Virus record (IMG/VR): IMGVR_UViG_3300035682_001501
Span: 1-36,392 of that record
Origin: a virus
DNA length: 36,392 bases
Strand: one strand, 5' to 3'
Part shown: positions 7,309 to 14,847 of the stretch, one piece after another
How the letters are laid out: each line of letters opens with the position of its first letter
How positions within the stretch are numbered: position 1 is the first letter of the stretch
Notes under the pieces: model-generated
The model's input: only the letters and a program-made list of their open reading frames with translations
Databases searched by the model: none
Told to the model about the DNA's origin: nothing
Translations under genes and position numbers: made by a program

Positions 7309-7755
7309 ATGGATCCCGCAGCGATCGCGCCGGTAGCGCCGGTAACTGATCGAGACATTAAGATCATGAATATTCTGCACACAATGGCAGAAGATGTCAC
7401 ACCTGTAGCCAATGCCAGGCTGGCTGCTGCTGTGGCCATTCGAGGAAACATTATCAGTTTTGGCAACAACAGTCTGAGATCCCATCCTTTTCAGCATAAA
7501 TTTGGGAAAAACAATGACAGCCTGTTTTGGCATGCAGAAACCCATGCCATCTACAACTTTCTCAAGAGGCGTGTGCCTCAGGACCTTGCCAAGAGCACTC
7601 TTTATGTGTTGCGCATCAAGAGGCCCAGTGAAACCAGCAAGAGCTGGGTTCTGGGCATGAGTCGTCCCTGCAAGGGATGCCAGAAGTGTATCCTGGATTT
7701 TTCTATTCCCAGGGTGATTTACACCACTGATCTGCAGACTTTTGTGTGTGAATAG
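7309..7755 (+). CDS. CMP/dCMP deaminase-like zinc protein
   Basis: 148 aa. It has the cytidine-deaminase-fold signature: HAETHAIYNF (zinc His plus catalytic Glu) and PCKGCQKCI (two zinc Cys). The family deaminates (d)C nucleotides, and phage members usually convert dCMP to dUMP for dTMP supply, which would fit the dUTPase encoded at 18433. The N-terminal ~15 residues (DPAAIAPVAPV) are an unusual Ala/Pro extension. CGGAGA about 10 nt before the ATG supports the start. Substrate is inferred from context only. Confidence 0.8.
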   Translation: MDPAAIAPVAPVTDRDIKIMNILHTMAEDVTPVANARLAAAVAIRGNIISFGNNSLRSHPFQHKFGKNNDSLFWHAETHAIYNFLKRRVPQDLAKSTLYVLRIKRPSETSKSWVLGMSRPCKGCQKCILDFSIPRVIYTTDLQTFVCE

Positions 7756-7784
7756 ATGATCTAGCAAAAATCTCTTTCCATGAG

Positions 7785-7791
7785 CTAAATA
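7785..7791 (+). promoter_or_regulatory. Late-type CTAAATA box
   Basis: CTAAATA lies 36 nt before the ATG of the virion-type gene at 7828. By T4 late spacing the transcript would start near 7797, leaving a leader with AAGGAAAGAG as ribosome-binding site. Confidence 0.6.
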
Positions 7792-7827
7792 TTCAACAAA
7801 CATATCCCAACAGGCTCAAGGAAAGAG

Positions 7828-8973
7828 ATGGTAACAGCAACCCTTACTCCACGTTATTACAGAGTGGAAATTGACATGACTGCACCAGCAAACTGGACAG
7901 CGGCAACAGATGCCACAGATGCTGGCGCAATTGACAACACCACTGCTGAGAAATACAACAGAACAGTTTTGATCACAGGAACTGTGGACACTCCTGTCCT
8001 CACACTATTCAAAACACTTTACATAAATGATGTGTTGGTGGCATTCAGTGGCGCTGCTCTTGCTGATGCCATTAGTGACATCAATGCACTGACACCACAG
8101 ACTGGTGTGTATGCTGACAACACAGTGATCAGCACCTGCATCACACTGCGCAATTGGGTGGGTTATGAAGGCAGTAACATTTGGTTGAAAGAAGGATCAG
8201 GTGGTTTGGCCGAGCTGGGATTGACTGAAAGTGTTTACAGAGATTGGCCTTGTGAAACTGGCACTGGATTTACAGCACCAGTTGCTGCAGAGGACATTCT
8301 CATCAACGGAGTCGAAGTCACTTGGAGCAGTACAACTGCTGCTAGCTGTGCAGCAGACATCAACAGCCTCACCTGGGCACATCAGGTTGTTGCATATGTA
8401 GTGGGGGATGGCACTGTGCCCAATCAAACTCTGCAACTGTGCAGTGCTGTGGGACAACCCTGGGTATTGCAGAATGGTGACACTGGTTTGATCTCTGACA
8501 TTGGATTTCTCACTGGCAATCATGGTGGCACACCTCTCACCTATGCTGAAAGCATTGACAAAGAACGTGCCAACATGAGATGGGATGGCATCGTCAACAA
8601 GCTGGGAGAGCTGATCAGTCCTGTGTATCTGGGCACGTTTGACAAAGATGGTACAATTGATGGTACAAGTCCCCTGGATACACTGAGTTTCACAGTAGCC
8701 TATGATCGCGCCAACTACCTCAGCACAGAAGATGAAACCAGTCCCGGAGACTATTTGTTGGGTGCAGACTGCATCAAGAGATTGATTGCCAGAGCATTGA
8801 CAGAAGATTATAGTGGCAATCAGGAAATCTTTGATCCCACAATCACAAATTTTGGTGACAAGTGTGTAAGAGTCAACCCCACCCAGATTTTGCCCGTTCT
8901 GGCTGAAAAATTGGATGCGGTTGTGGCCAATGTGGAACCCAACATCACTGTCACTCCACTGTTGTTGAAATAA
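7828..8973 (+). CDS. Virion-type structural protein with a duplicated domain, 381 aa
   Basis: A Thr/Ala/Asn-rich protein with no signal peptide, typical of phage structural proteins. Two related segments are visible. The first, near residues 65-130, runs from LYINDVLVAFSG to LKEGSGGLAELGLTES. The second, near residues 150-235, runs from ILINGVEVTWSS to LQNGDTGLISDIGFLTG. Both end in a GL-type turn and contain the C-A-ADIN/A-ISDIN helix start, so they are probably repeated beta domains. The late-type promoter fits a virion gene. The exact part (tail, baseplate, fibre) cannot be told. Confidence 0.65.
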   Translation: MVTATLTPRYYRVEIDMTAPANWTAATDATDAGAIDNTTAEKYNRTVLITGTVDTPVLTLFKTLYINDVLVAFSGAALADAISDINALTPQTGVYADNTVISTCITLRNWVGYEGSNIWLKEGSGGLAELGLTESVYRDWPCETGTGFTAPVAAEDILINGVEVTWSSTTAASCAADINSLTWAHQVVAYVVGDGTVPNQTLQLCSAVGQPWVLQNGDTGLISDIGFLTGNHGGTPLTYAESIDKERANMRWDGIVNKLGELISPVYLGTFDKDGTIDGTSPLDTLSFTVAYDRANYLSTEDETSPGDYLLGADCIKRLIARALTEDYSGNQEIFDPTITNFGDKCVRVNPTQILPVLAEKLDAVVANVEPNITVTPLLLK

Positions 8974-8976
8974 GCT

Positions 8977-9004
8977 TTGACAGAACTCATTGAACAAGTA
9001 AACT
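8977..9004 (+). promoter_or_regulatory. Early-type promoter, weak -10
   Basis: TTGACA, 16-nt spacer, TAAACT, just after the stop of the virion-type gene and before the unknown gene, clpX, infC and creA. The fixed 16-nt spacer matches the other early promoters; the extended TGC is absent. Confidence 0.55.
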
Positions 9005-9035
9005 CTAGTACAAACAACGAGGGGTTAGCGATACA

Positions 9036-9491
9036 ATGAGTTTTGACAAGAGTCAGATGACATATGGTCACCTGGTTACATATCCCAGTGTGTGGTTACC
9101 TCCTGCCAACACAGTGAAAGTTATGCTGTTGGCCCACAGTGAATCACAGGCTCAGGACTACATCTCTCTGGTACAGGATCTATATCCTACCACAGACTGG
9201 GCATTTTACATGGTGGTGGAACCACCGCCCTATACCAAGGAACAGGTGGATTGGATCTGGATCAATCACTTTCATATGAATGCAGTGATTGCTCATGCAC
9301 AAGACGCATTCAATATTGCTCTTGTCAGCAGCATCACACACTGTTTGAGATATGTTCATGTGGGCAGTGATGAAACCATCAACAGCCTGGCAGAATTTGC
9401 CCAGATTCCCTTGTATAATCAAAGCAGCATGATTTTTGAACACATGCTGCTACAGTTGGTCAAACAACATGTAGTTGGAGAACAATCATGA
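9036..9491 (+). CDS. Hypothetical protein, 151 aa, first gene of the clpX-infC operon
   Basis: The product contains VKVMLLAHSESQAQDYISLV and a later EQVDWIWINHFHMNAVIAHA stretch, suggesting an alternating alpha/beta fold. No motif allows a function to be named. GAGGGG before the ATG is a good ribosome-binding site. The stop overlaps the clpX start (ATGA), so the two are co-expressed. Confidence 0.65.
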   Translation: MSFDKSQMTYGHLVTYPSVWLPPANTVKVMLLAHSESQAQDYISLVQDLYPTTDWAFYMVVEPPPYTKEQVDWIWINHFHMNAVIAHAQDAFNIALVSSITHCLRYVHVGSDETINSLAEFAQIPLYNQSSMIFEHMLLQLVKQHVVGEQS

Positions 9492-10723
9492 CAGCCAACA
9501 TCAAGATGATTCACTCCTGTAGTTTTTGTAACAAAAACCAAACACAAGTGAAAACTCTTGTGAGTGGCAATGGTGCATTCATTTGTAATGAGTGCATTGA
9601 TCTGTGTGGTCAGGTGATTCATCCTCCAGAAGAGGCTGCTGATCACACACAGTCAGACATTAATCTAACCCCACCAGTGATTGTAGATTACCTAAATGAA
9701 CACGTGATTGGGCAAACACTGGCCAAAAAAACCCTGGGTGTGGCCATCTACAACCATCTCAAGAGACTGGCTCATCCAGTGGTGGATGGTGTAACCATAG
9801 ACAAAAGCAACATTCTCATGATTGGCAGCAGTGGTGTGGGCAAGTCTCACATGGTGAATACTCTGGCCCAGATCCTCAATGTGCCTTTTGCTGTGGTGGA
9901 CGCCACCAGTTTGAGCCAAACTGGTTATGTGGGCCTGGATCCAGAAGAATGTCTCACCAGACTGTTTCAGGCAGCAGAAAATGATCTGGAAAAAGCTCAA
10001 AAGGGCATCATCTTTGTGGATGAAATTGACAAGATTGGTCGCAAGAGTGGCGAGAATGTCAGCACCACCCGAGATGTCAGCGGTGAAGGAGTGCAACAGG
10101 CATTACTCAAGATTATTGAAGGCAGTGACGTTAAATTTCAGCCTGCTGGTGGCAGAAAAAATCCCAATGGTGAATTTGTCAGCATGAACACTCGTAACAT
10201 CCTGTTTATTCTGGGTGGTGCCTTTGAAGGACTCAACAAGGTGATTGAAGCCCGTTTGGAAGATCAATCCACCAGCATGGGCTTCAACAGTGATCTCAAG
10301 ATTCCTGATGCACAAAAGAGTTTTCAACTGGTGCAGCAGGTGGAAACAGAAGACCTGATTGCCTATGGCATGATTCCAGAATTGATTGGTCGTATCCCAG
10401 TTATCCTGCCCTTTGAAGATCTCAATCAGTCCACTCTCAAAAGGATCTTGGTGGAACCCAAGAATGCCATTACCAAGCAATTTCAAAAGCTGTTTCAACT
10501 GGAAAACATTGAACTGGTTTTTGAAGACGAGGCTCTGGATCAGATTGCCAGTCAGGTTACCCGCACCAGAACTGGTGCGCGAGGACTGCGTAGGGTGATT
10601 GAGCGCATTCTCATCAACAGCCAATATCTAATCCCCCAACTCAAACAGGAACAAGTGAAAAAATTGATTGTAAACAAAAGCACTGTGATTGAACAAAAAG
10701 ATCCAGAAAAAGTGGTTGACTGA
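9488..10723 (+). CDS. clpX: ClpX, AAA+ unfoldase
   Basis: ClpX unfolds proteins and feeds them to ClpP. At 411 aa it is near full length. The N-terminal zinc-binding domain has Cys11, Cys14, Cys33 and Cys36. Then come Walker A GSSGVGKS (113-120), pore loop GYVG (146-149), Walker B IIFVDE (174-179) and the C-terminal GARGLRR sensor-2 region. The pore-adjacent RKH loop of E. coli is RKN here. The ClpP-docking IGF tripeptide appears as MGF (264-266), so binding to a host ClpP looks possible. No ClpP is in the window. It is coupled to infC by ATGA overlap. A phage clpX plus a phage clpS (18116) suggests redirected host proteolysis. Confidence 0.95.
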   Translation: MTANIKMIHSCSFCNKNQTQVKTLVSGNGAFICNECIDLCGQVIHPPEEAADHTQSDINLTPPVIVDYLNEHVIGQTLAKKTLGVAIYNHLKRLAHPVVDGVTIDKSNILMIGSSGVGKSHMVNTLAQILNVPFAVVDATSLSQTGYVGLDPEECLTRLFQAAENDLEKAQKGIIFVDEIDKIGRKSGENVSTTRDVSGEGVQQALLKIIEGSDVKFQPAGGRKNPNGEFVSMNTRNILFILGGAFEGLNKVIEARLEDQSTSMGFNSDLKIPDAQKSFQLVQQVETEDLIAYGMIPELIGRIPVILPFEDLNQSTLKRILVEPKNAITKQFQKLFQLENIELVFEDEALDQIASQVTRTRTGARGLRRVIERILINSQYLIPQLKQEQVKKLIVNKSTVIEQKDPEKVVD

Positions 10724-11298
10724 TGGCGAAAATACCATATAGTAATCATATTCGAAACAAAAAGGACCAACCATCTACCATGGCACTAGAACAGACTCTG
10801 GCTAACGAACGCATTCGCTCACCTCAGGTGCGCCTGATCCTACAGGATGGCAGCAACTTGGGTGTTGTGGCAACACATGACGCGCTCAACAGAGCCAGGC
10901 TGGAAGGCATGGATCTTGTGGCAATCAACACTGAGGCGCAGCCCATGATTGCCAAGATTGTGGACCTCAACAAGTATCTGTATGAGCAGAAGAAGGCAGC
11001 CAAGGAACGTGCTCGCAAGAACCGAGAGAATGAAATTCACATCAAGGAAGTGCAACTGCGACCTGTCACTGACGAGCATGATATTGAGATCAAGGCTCGC
11101 AATGCACGCAGCTTCCTGGATGACAGTTGCAAGGTCAAGGTTGTAATCAAGTTTCGCGGTAGAGAAATGGCCTATCGTGAACTGGGTGTGGAAGTGATGA
11201 ATCGCTTCCTGGCTGCTGTGGGTGAACACAAGCTGGAACGTGAGCCCAACATGCAGGGCAACAGCATCCAGGCGCTGCTGATGCCTGTGGTCAAGTAA
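10723..11298 (+). CDS. infC: Translation initiation factor IF-3
   Basis: IF-3 binds the 30S subunit, keeps subunits apart and checks start codon and initiator tRNA. 191 aa. The N-domain (NERIRSPQVRLILQDGSNLG, then DLVAINTEAQPMIAKIVDLN), the lysine-rich linker (EQKKAAKERARKN) and the C-domain (IKEVQLRP, VKVVIKFRGREMAYRELG) are all present. The start at 10723 overlaps the clpX stop (ATGA); an alternative start at 10780 follows an AAAGGA 13 nt away and would remove a 19-residue extension not usual in IF-3. Phage-encoded IF-3 has been noted in some huge phages. Together with bS21 at 13421 it points to control of translation initiation. Confidence 0.95.
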   Translation: MAKIPYSNHIRNKKDQPSTMALEQTLANERIRSPQVRLILQDGSNLGVVATHDALNRARLEGMDLVAINTEAQPMIAKIVDLNKYLYEQKKAAKERARKNRENEIHIKEVQLRPVTDEHDIEIKARNARSFLDDSCKVKVVIKFRGREMAYRELGVEVMNRFLAAVGEHKLEREPNMQGNSIQALLMPVVK

Positions 11299-11311
11299 GA
11301 AAGCATCTCAC

Positions 11312-11776
11312 ATGAAAAACATGTTTTTGGCTATTGCAGCTCTGGCGTGTGCTGCAACCACAGCCTTGGCCCAAACGCAAGTGGGTGAAGTAACCACCAC
11401 CTGGCGCATACTGGGCAGTGGTGATAGGGTGGTTGTGGAACGGTTTGACGATCCCAAGGTGGATGGAGTCAGTTGTTATATCAGCCGTGCAGAAACTGGT
11501 GGCATCACAGGTGCACTGGGCATTGCTGAAGATCCCAGCCGCTTCAGTATTGCCTGCCGTGCAACTGGTGAGATCAAGATCAAAGGTGAAATTGATCGCA
11601 GCCGCAAGGGTGAAGTGATCTTCACAGAGAAAACCAGCTTCTTGTTCAAAACCATGAGAGTGAGCAGGTTTTGGGACCCTGACCGCAAATCGTTAGTGTA
11701 TTTGGTCTGGTCTACCAAGCTGATAGATGGGAGTCCATTTAATTCGGTAACCGCAGTTCCTTTGAAATCGCCTTAA
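11312..11776 (+). CDS. creA: CreA-family periplasmic protein, with replaced 3' end
   Basis: 154 aa with a signal peptide (MKNMFLAIAALACAATTALA). The mature part follows the CreA family closely: IGxVxT-type start VGEVTTTWRILGSGDRVVV, FDDPKVDGVSCYIS, GGITGALGIAEDPSRFSIAC and the closing LVWSTKLIDGSPFNSVTAV. The role of CreA is not established; it is a conserved proteobacterial exported protein, and finding it in a phage is odd. The last ~27 codons are encoded twice: here in a recoded form overlapping the homing endonuclease tail, and again at 12523-12603. Codon use changes at about 11690, from the G/C-ending codons of the gene body to AT-rich ones. Confidence 0.85.
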   Translation: MKNMFLAIAALACAATTALAQTQVGEVTTTWRILGSGDRVVVERFDDPKVDGVSCYISRAETGGITGALGIAEDPSRFSIACRATGEIKIKGEIDRSRKGEVIFTEKTSFLFKTMRVSRFWDPDRKSLVYLVWSTKLIDGSPFNSVTAVPLKSP

Positions 11777-12467
11777 ATCGTCCTTGACTCCACCCATCTC
11801 CTGGACAAACGGGACATAAGGTAGATTTAGTTCCGTCATTCCACCATTTGTAATCTTTTGCCGCTCCAATCCTGGATTTCCTATTTTTTTCCTTGGTCTC
11901 ATCTGTTCGAATATATGATGTCTTGCCCATTTTCGATTGAGATATATTCGATTTATGTTCTGCTGATTTAGCCTTTCCTTTAAGAGAGTTAGCTCTTTTT
12001 TGAACATGATCTGGTGATTGCTTAAGACCTTTGCGTTTACCAATCTTGGAGGCGCTAATCTTCTTTTTTGTTTCCTCTGATAGAGAGCGTCCAACTGTTG
12101 CTGCAAGAATCGCCGTTCTAGCTTTACAGACCTGCCAGCCTGCAATGAGCCTGGTATTAGATCTACGACAAAATGTCATCCTATGGAGTGCATAATGCAT
12201 CGGTCTGAGATATTGTGAATCAACCATTTTAGTCAATAGCCAGTGGCATAAGAAGTGTTCTTTAATGGTTAGATAAACTAAATTGTTGGGGTTATTTGGA
12301 TTTCCCCGAACAGTCCCTGGTGGTCCGTGGCGTCTTCTATTCAGATGCATACAATCTGGTATAATGTGATGTCGTTCCATGGGCAATGCAAGATCTGATC
12401 TATTGCGACCTTGAGCATTATTCACAATATTGAAATACCATTTAGTATATTTGTTCTGCAGGAACAT
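11739..12467 (-). CDS. HNH homing endonuclease 2 (NUMOD type)
   Basis: 242 aa, antisense. The catalytic region is ERHHIIPDC, then NNPNNLVYLTIKEHFLCHWLL, an HNH pattern. It is followed by NUMOD3-like repeats (LSEETKKKISASKIGKRK) and a C-terminal WWNDGTKSTLCPVCPGDGW motif shared with homing endonuclease 3. The ATG follows AAAGGAGAGGAG and a TATAAATA late-type promoter. Its stop lies 38 bases inside the recoded creA 3' end, so the tails overlap in opposite directions. It sits between the two copies of the creA 3' end. Confidence 0.88.
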   Translation of the reverse strand: MFLQNKYTKWYFNIVNNAQGRNRSDLALPMERHHIIPDCMHLNRRRHGPPGTVRGNPNNPNNLVYLTIKEHFLCHWLLTKMVDSQYLRPMHYALHRMTFCRRSNTRLIAGWQVCKARTAILAATVGRSLSEETKKKISASKIGKRKGLKQSPDHVQKRANSLKGKAKSAEHKSNISQSKMGKTSYIRTDETKEKNRKSRIGAAKDYKWWNDGTKSTLCPVCPGDGWSQGRFKAISKELRLPN

Positions 12468-12510
12468 ATGTCTCCTCTCCTTTGTCTTGTCTATTACACA
12501 TGTAATAAAC

Positions 12511-12518
12511 TATTTATA
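12511..12518 (-). promoter_or_regulatory. Late-type promoter TATAAATA for homing endonuclease 2
   Basis: A perfect T4-late consensus octamer on the minus strand, 43 nt before the endonuclease ATG. The predicted start near 12505 gives a leader with a strong ribosome-binding site. Confidence 0.7.
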
Positions 12519-12522
12519 CCAG

Positions 12523-12603
12523 GTCTACCTTGTGTGGAGCACCAAGCTGCTTGATGGCAGCCCCTTCAACAGTGTCACAGCCATCGCAGTGAACAGCAAG
12601 TAG
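12523..12603 (+). pseudogene. Leftover original 3' end of creA
   Basis: 26 codons without a start read VYLVWSTKLLDGSPFNSVTA and end AVNSK-stop. They match the end of the intact creA (VYLVWSTKLIDGSPFNSVTA) almost residue for residue, while most third codon positions differ. Codon use here matches the creA body, so this is the native end, cut off by the endonuclease insertion. Confidence 0.88.
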
Positions 12604-12624
12604 GAATTTCCCTCATAGAGCCAA

Positions 12625-12630
12625 TAAATA
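12625..12630 (+). promoter_or_regulatory. Late-type TAAATA box placing the start on the ATG
   Basis: The context is CCAATAAATAACTCT-ATG. With the T4 late geometry (last A at -6), +1 is base 12636, the A of the next ATG. There is no Shine-Dalgarno, so a leaderless transcript is predicted. Confidence 0.6.
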
Positions 12631-12635
12631 ACTCT

Positions 12636-13358
12636 ATGAAGATCTTGGAATTACTAGAAGCTAAACAATCAGGCGCTCGCCCAGCAGAACTGGGCGACGC
12701 CTATTTTTATATCAACCACAAGCTGGTGGATATCACACCCGAACGCAATCACAGAGACTGGCTGGTGAAGCATCAGCATCAGTTGGGATTGCCTGACTAT
12801 ATTCAAAACAAACCTGTGAGAGCACTCTGGGAAGCCTACAAGCAAGGCATCCTGAGAATTGTCTGGGACAAGGGTGCCAAGTGGCGCACAGGTGTGGGTC
12901 ACGGGCAAGGCAATGTGCTCTACATAAATGGTTTTGATCAGGATGTGTGGGGCAACATGAAATCCATACTCAATCAACCCAAATGGGCTGGCATGATTGA
13001 CACAGTGGTGATTGAATATGTGCAGGATGCTGGTGGCAAGCCCAACTGGTACAAAACTGACATATTCAAAGGCGGCGACATAGAAAGTCTCTATCGCGGC
13101 AAGAAGCCACGCAGGCAGAGACTGCCAGCCAATGCCACATATGGTGGAGAACCAGGCATTGAAATGGTGAAGGAAATCAATCATAGCATGAATCACCTCA
13201 ATGACACTGAACAAAATGTCATGGAAATGTTCAATGCTCACATCATGGGCAGTGGATTCTGGGATCAGTTTAGAACCACTCCCAAGAATGGATTTCACAC
13301 CTGGCCAGGGCACAATTATGATGCCTACATGGGCATGTTGGAAAACAAAATCAGCTAA
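12636..13358 (+). CDS. Late-type phage protein of unknown function, 240 aa
   Basis: The N-terminus MKILELLEAKQSG matches the MK.LxLLE start of the ART-like late proteins further on, which supports this ATG and a shared targeting or packaging signal. The rest (HRDWLVKHQHQLGLPDYIQN, RIVWDKGAKWRTGVGHGQGN, WAGMIDTVVIEYVQD) is soluble and unlike families I can name. It has a late-type box only 5 nt before the ATG and no Shine-Dalgarno. Confidence 0.7.
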   Translation: MKILELLEAKQSGARPAELGDAYFYINHKLVDITPERNHRDWLVKHQHQLGLPDYIQNKPVRALWEAYKQGILRIVWDKGAKWRTGVGHGQGNVLYINGFDQDVWGNMKSILNQPKWAGMIDTVVIEYVQDAGGKPNWYKTDIFKGGDIESLYRGKKPRRQRLPANATYGGEPGIEMVKEINHSMNHLNDTEQNVMEMFNAHIMGSGFWDQFRTTPKNGFHTWPGHNYDAYMGMLENKIS

Positions 13359-13363
13359 TAATT

Positions 13364-13392
13364 TTGACGTAATCATCCTAATCCTCTACACT
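13364..13392 (+). promoter_or_regulatory. Possible sigma70-like promoter for bS21
   Basis: TTGACG, 17-nt spacer, TACACT, ahead of the bS21 gene. It departs from the 16-nt spacing and extended -10 of the other early promoters. Confidence 0.4.
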
Positions 13393-13420
13393 ATGTTTGT
13401 TCAGTAGAAGGTAATACAAC

Positions 13421-13651
13421 ATGGACGATCAATATACTTTTAACAAAAAGGGACTTTTTGTTAGAGTTATGAATGGTAACCTGGAAGGTGCATTGAGCCG
13501 CCTCAAGAGGCTAATGAATCAGGAAGGTATTACCAAAGAGTTGCGCAAGCGTAGGTTTTATGAAAAGCCCACCACCAAGCGCCGCCGCAAAAAAGCTGAA
13601 GCCAGAATTCGTTGGTTGCGAAAAAAAGCCATATTGGATCCCTGGGCATAA
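13421..13651 (+). CDS. rpsU: Ribosomal protein bS21
   Basis: 76 aa. The family signature is clear: FVRVMNGNLEGALSRLKRLM, then GITKELRKRRFYEKPTTKRR and a basic C-terminal helix. bS21 sits on the 30S platform beside the anti-Shine-Dalgarno helix and helps mRNA binding at initiation. AGAAGG lies 9 nt before the ATG. Phage-encoded bS21 is known from marine and huge phages. Here it pairs with phage IF-3 2 kb upstream. The first 10 residues (DDQYTFNKKG) differ from bacterial forms. Confidence 0.95.
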   Translation: MDDQYTFNKKGLFVRVMNGNLEGALSRLKRLMNQEGITKELRKRRFYEKPTTKRRRKKAEARIRWLRKKAILDPWA

Positions 13652-13763
13652 GCTGAAAATTGGGAGAGGGATCCAGATAACATGATAAGGAGGTGGCCCA
13701 AATTAAGCCCATGATCCCTCCCTCAATGTTGGTGTCAAAAGCGATGATGCAAATCATCGCTTT
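13652..13763 (+). terminator. Structured intergenic region ending in a terminator hairpin
   Basis: The last part (13738-13763) is a perfect 11-bp hairpin, AAAGCGATGAT, loop GCAA, ATCATCGCTTT. Before it, the AGAGGGATCC near 13666 can pair imperfectly with GATCCCTCCCTC near 13712, enclosing an AAGGAGGT. No ORF follows that Shine-Dalgarno at a normal distance except a very short one. A terminator plus a longer structured RNA is the simplest reading. Confidence 0.6.
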
Positions 13764-13769
13764 CGCCAT

Positions 13770-13776
13770 CTAAATA
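13770..13776 (+). promoter_or_regulatory. Late-type CTAAATA box
   Basis: CTAAATA directly after the terminator and 28 nt before the first ART-like gene. Predicted transcription start near 13782. Confidence 0.6.
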
Positions 13777-13804
13777 CACCAAACAGTTATTGGAATTGAT
13801 GCCA

Positions 13805-14800
13805 ATGAAATTACTAGATCTATTTGAACAATCGTTCGATCAACCAATGCCACCTGGTGCAAAACGCACCAGAACTGACATCACCACTAGAGATTTGACT
13901 GCAATACTGGATAAAATACGTAAATTGAACAAGGCATTTAACGATAGTGTAATTCTCAAGGACAGATTTCAACAAGACACTGCACTTCAAACAGCGTTGG
14001 AAAAACTAATCAATCGAATCAATTTGAAAATTTCCTACCTGCATAAAATGGGTGATAAGCCCACTCAGGGCCAAAAGAAAATCATACCCATACTGCAACA
14101 GGAATGCAGTGAGTGGATCAATTTGATCAAGGAAAACCACCGTCTACTGTATACCAGTATCCAACAACAAGATTCAGTGTTTGACGCACATGCGCAGCCA
14201 GAAGCGGAATACCTTGTACCAGATAAAATTAACTTTCCAGAAATCACACAAACATTTGATCAAGCTCTCAAGAATTCAGGTTACACTGCTTTCCTCACCA
14301 ACAGCATGTGGGTCACCACAGACCAGTGGGATCCAAGGAGGGCTGGGGGCATCACTTATGTGATTTTTCCCAAAAATGGATTCCAAATACTCCAATACAA
14401 CAATCTCCCCTTGACTATGGGAAATTTTGCAGATCGGTCAGAATTGGATGAATTCGTTCTTGACTTGAAAATTTGGGTCAAATCCCACACCCCTGAATCA
14501 GGATATAACGATCTAGGAAATGCTGTCAAAGCACAGAATTATCTAGAAATTTTTCACCAATTGAAAATGGAATTCTCCTATAGAGGTAATCGTTGGAAGA
14601 TCCCTCCACAATTCGACAAGAGCCTGACTGATTTTATTAATGATCAGGCCATAATAAACACCTTTGACCCACAGCAACTGAGTGCCCATCAATTTACTGT
14701 TTCCTCCAAAACGTGTCGCATCAGAGGTGAATATTGGGCATTCAGGTATGATCTTTGGAATACGTTTTTGGAACAATCATTTATCTATAACCAAGATTGA
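13805..14800 (+). CDS. ART-like late phage protein, paralogue 1 (331 aa)
   Basis: The start at 13805 (MKLLDLFEQSFDQPMPPGAK) is chosen to match the paralogue at 14848. An N-terminal helical part (residues ~25-95) is followed by a domain with LLYTSIQQQDSVFD, LTNSMWVTTDQWD, TYVIFPKNGF and a final RIRGEYWAFRYD. The paralogues at 14848 and 24153 share this order. In them the first motif is LYRG/LLRG and the second RSNSIF.TT, which recall the R-S-E pattern of arginine-type mono-ADP-ribosyltransferases. This copy has lost the Arg (LYTS), so it may be inactive. ART folding is an inference. Late-type promoter upstream. Confidence 0.7.
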   Translation: MKLLDLFEQSFDQPMPPGAKRTRTDITTRDLTAILDKIRKLNKAFNDSVILKDRFQQDTALQTALEKLINRINLKISYLHKMGDKPTQGQKKIIPILQQECSEWINLIKENHRLLYTSIQQQDSVFDAHAQPEAEYLVPDKINFPEITQTFDQALKNSGYTAFLTNSMWVTTDQWDPRRAGGITYVIFPKNGFQILQYNNLPLTMGNFADRSELDEFVLDLKIWVKSHTPESGYNDLGNAVKAQNYLEIFHQLKMEFSYRGNRWKIPPQFDKSLTDFINDQAIINTFDPQQLSAHQFTVSSKTCRIRGEYWAFRYDLWNTFLEQSFIYNQD

Positions 14801-14816
14801 ATGAACTCAATCCAAA

Positions 14817-14822
14817 TAAATA
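14817..14822 (+). promoter_or_regulatory. Late-type TAAATA box
   Basis: CAAATAAATAATTC 26 nt before the ART-like paralogue 2 ATG; predicted start near 14828. Confidence 0.55.
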
Positions 14823-14847
14823 ATTCAAACATGCGGTGCAATTTAAA

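Noticed and set aside
12614-12638. CATAGAG / CTCTATG inverted repeat over the ATG at 12636
   Set aside because: The left arm is upstream of the predicted start (12636), so it cannot fold in the mRNA; a DNA operator remains possible but is unsupported.
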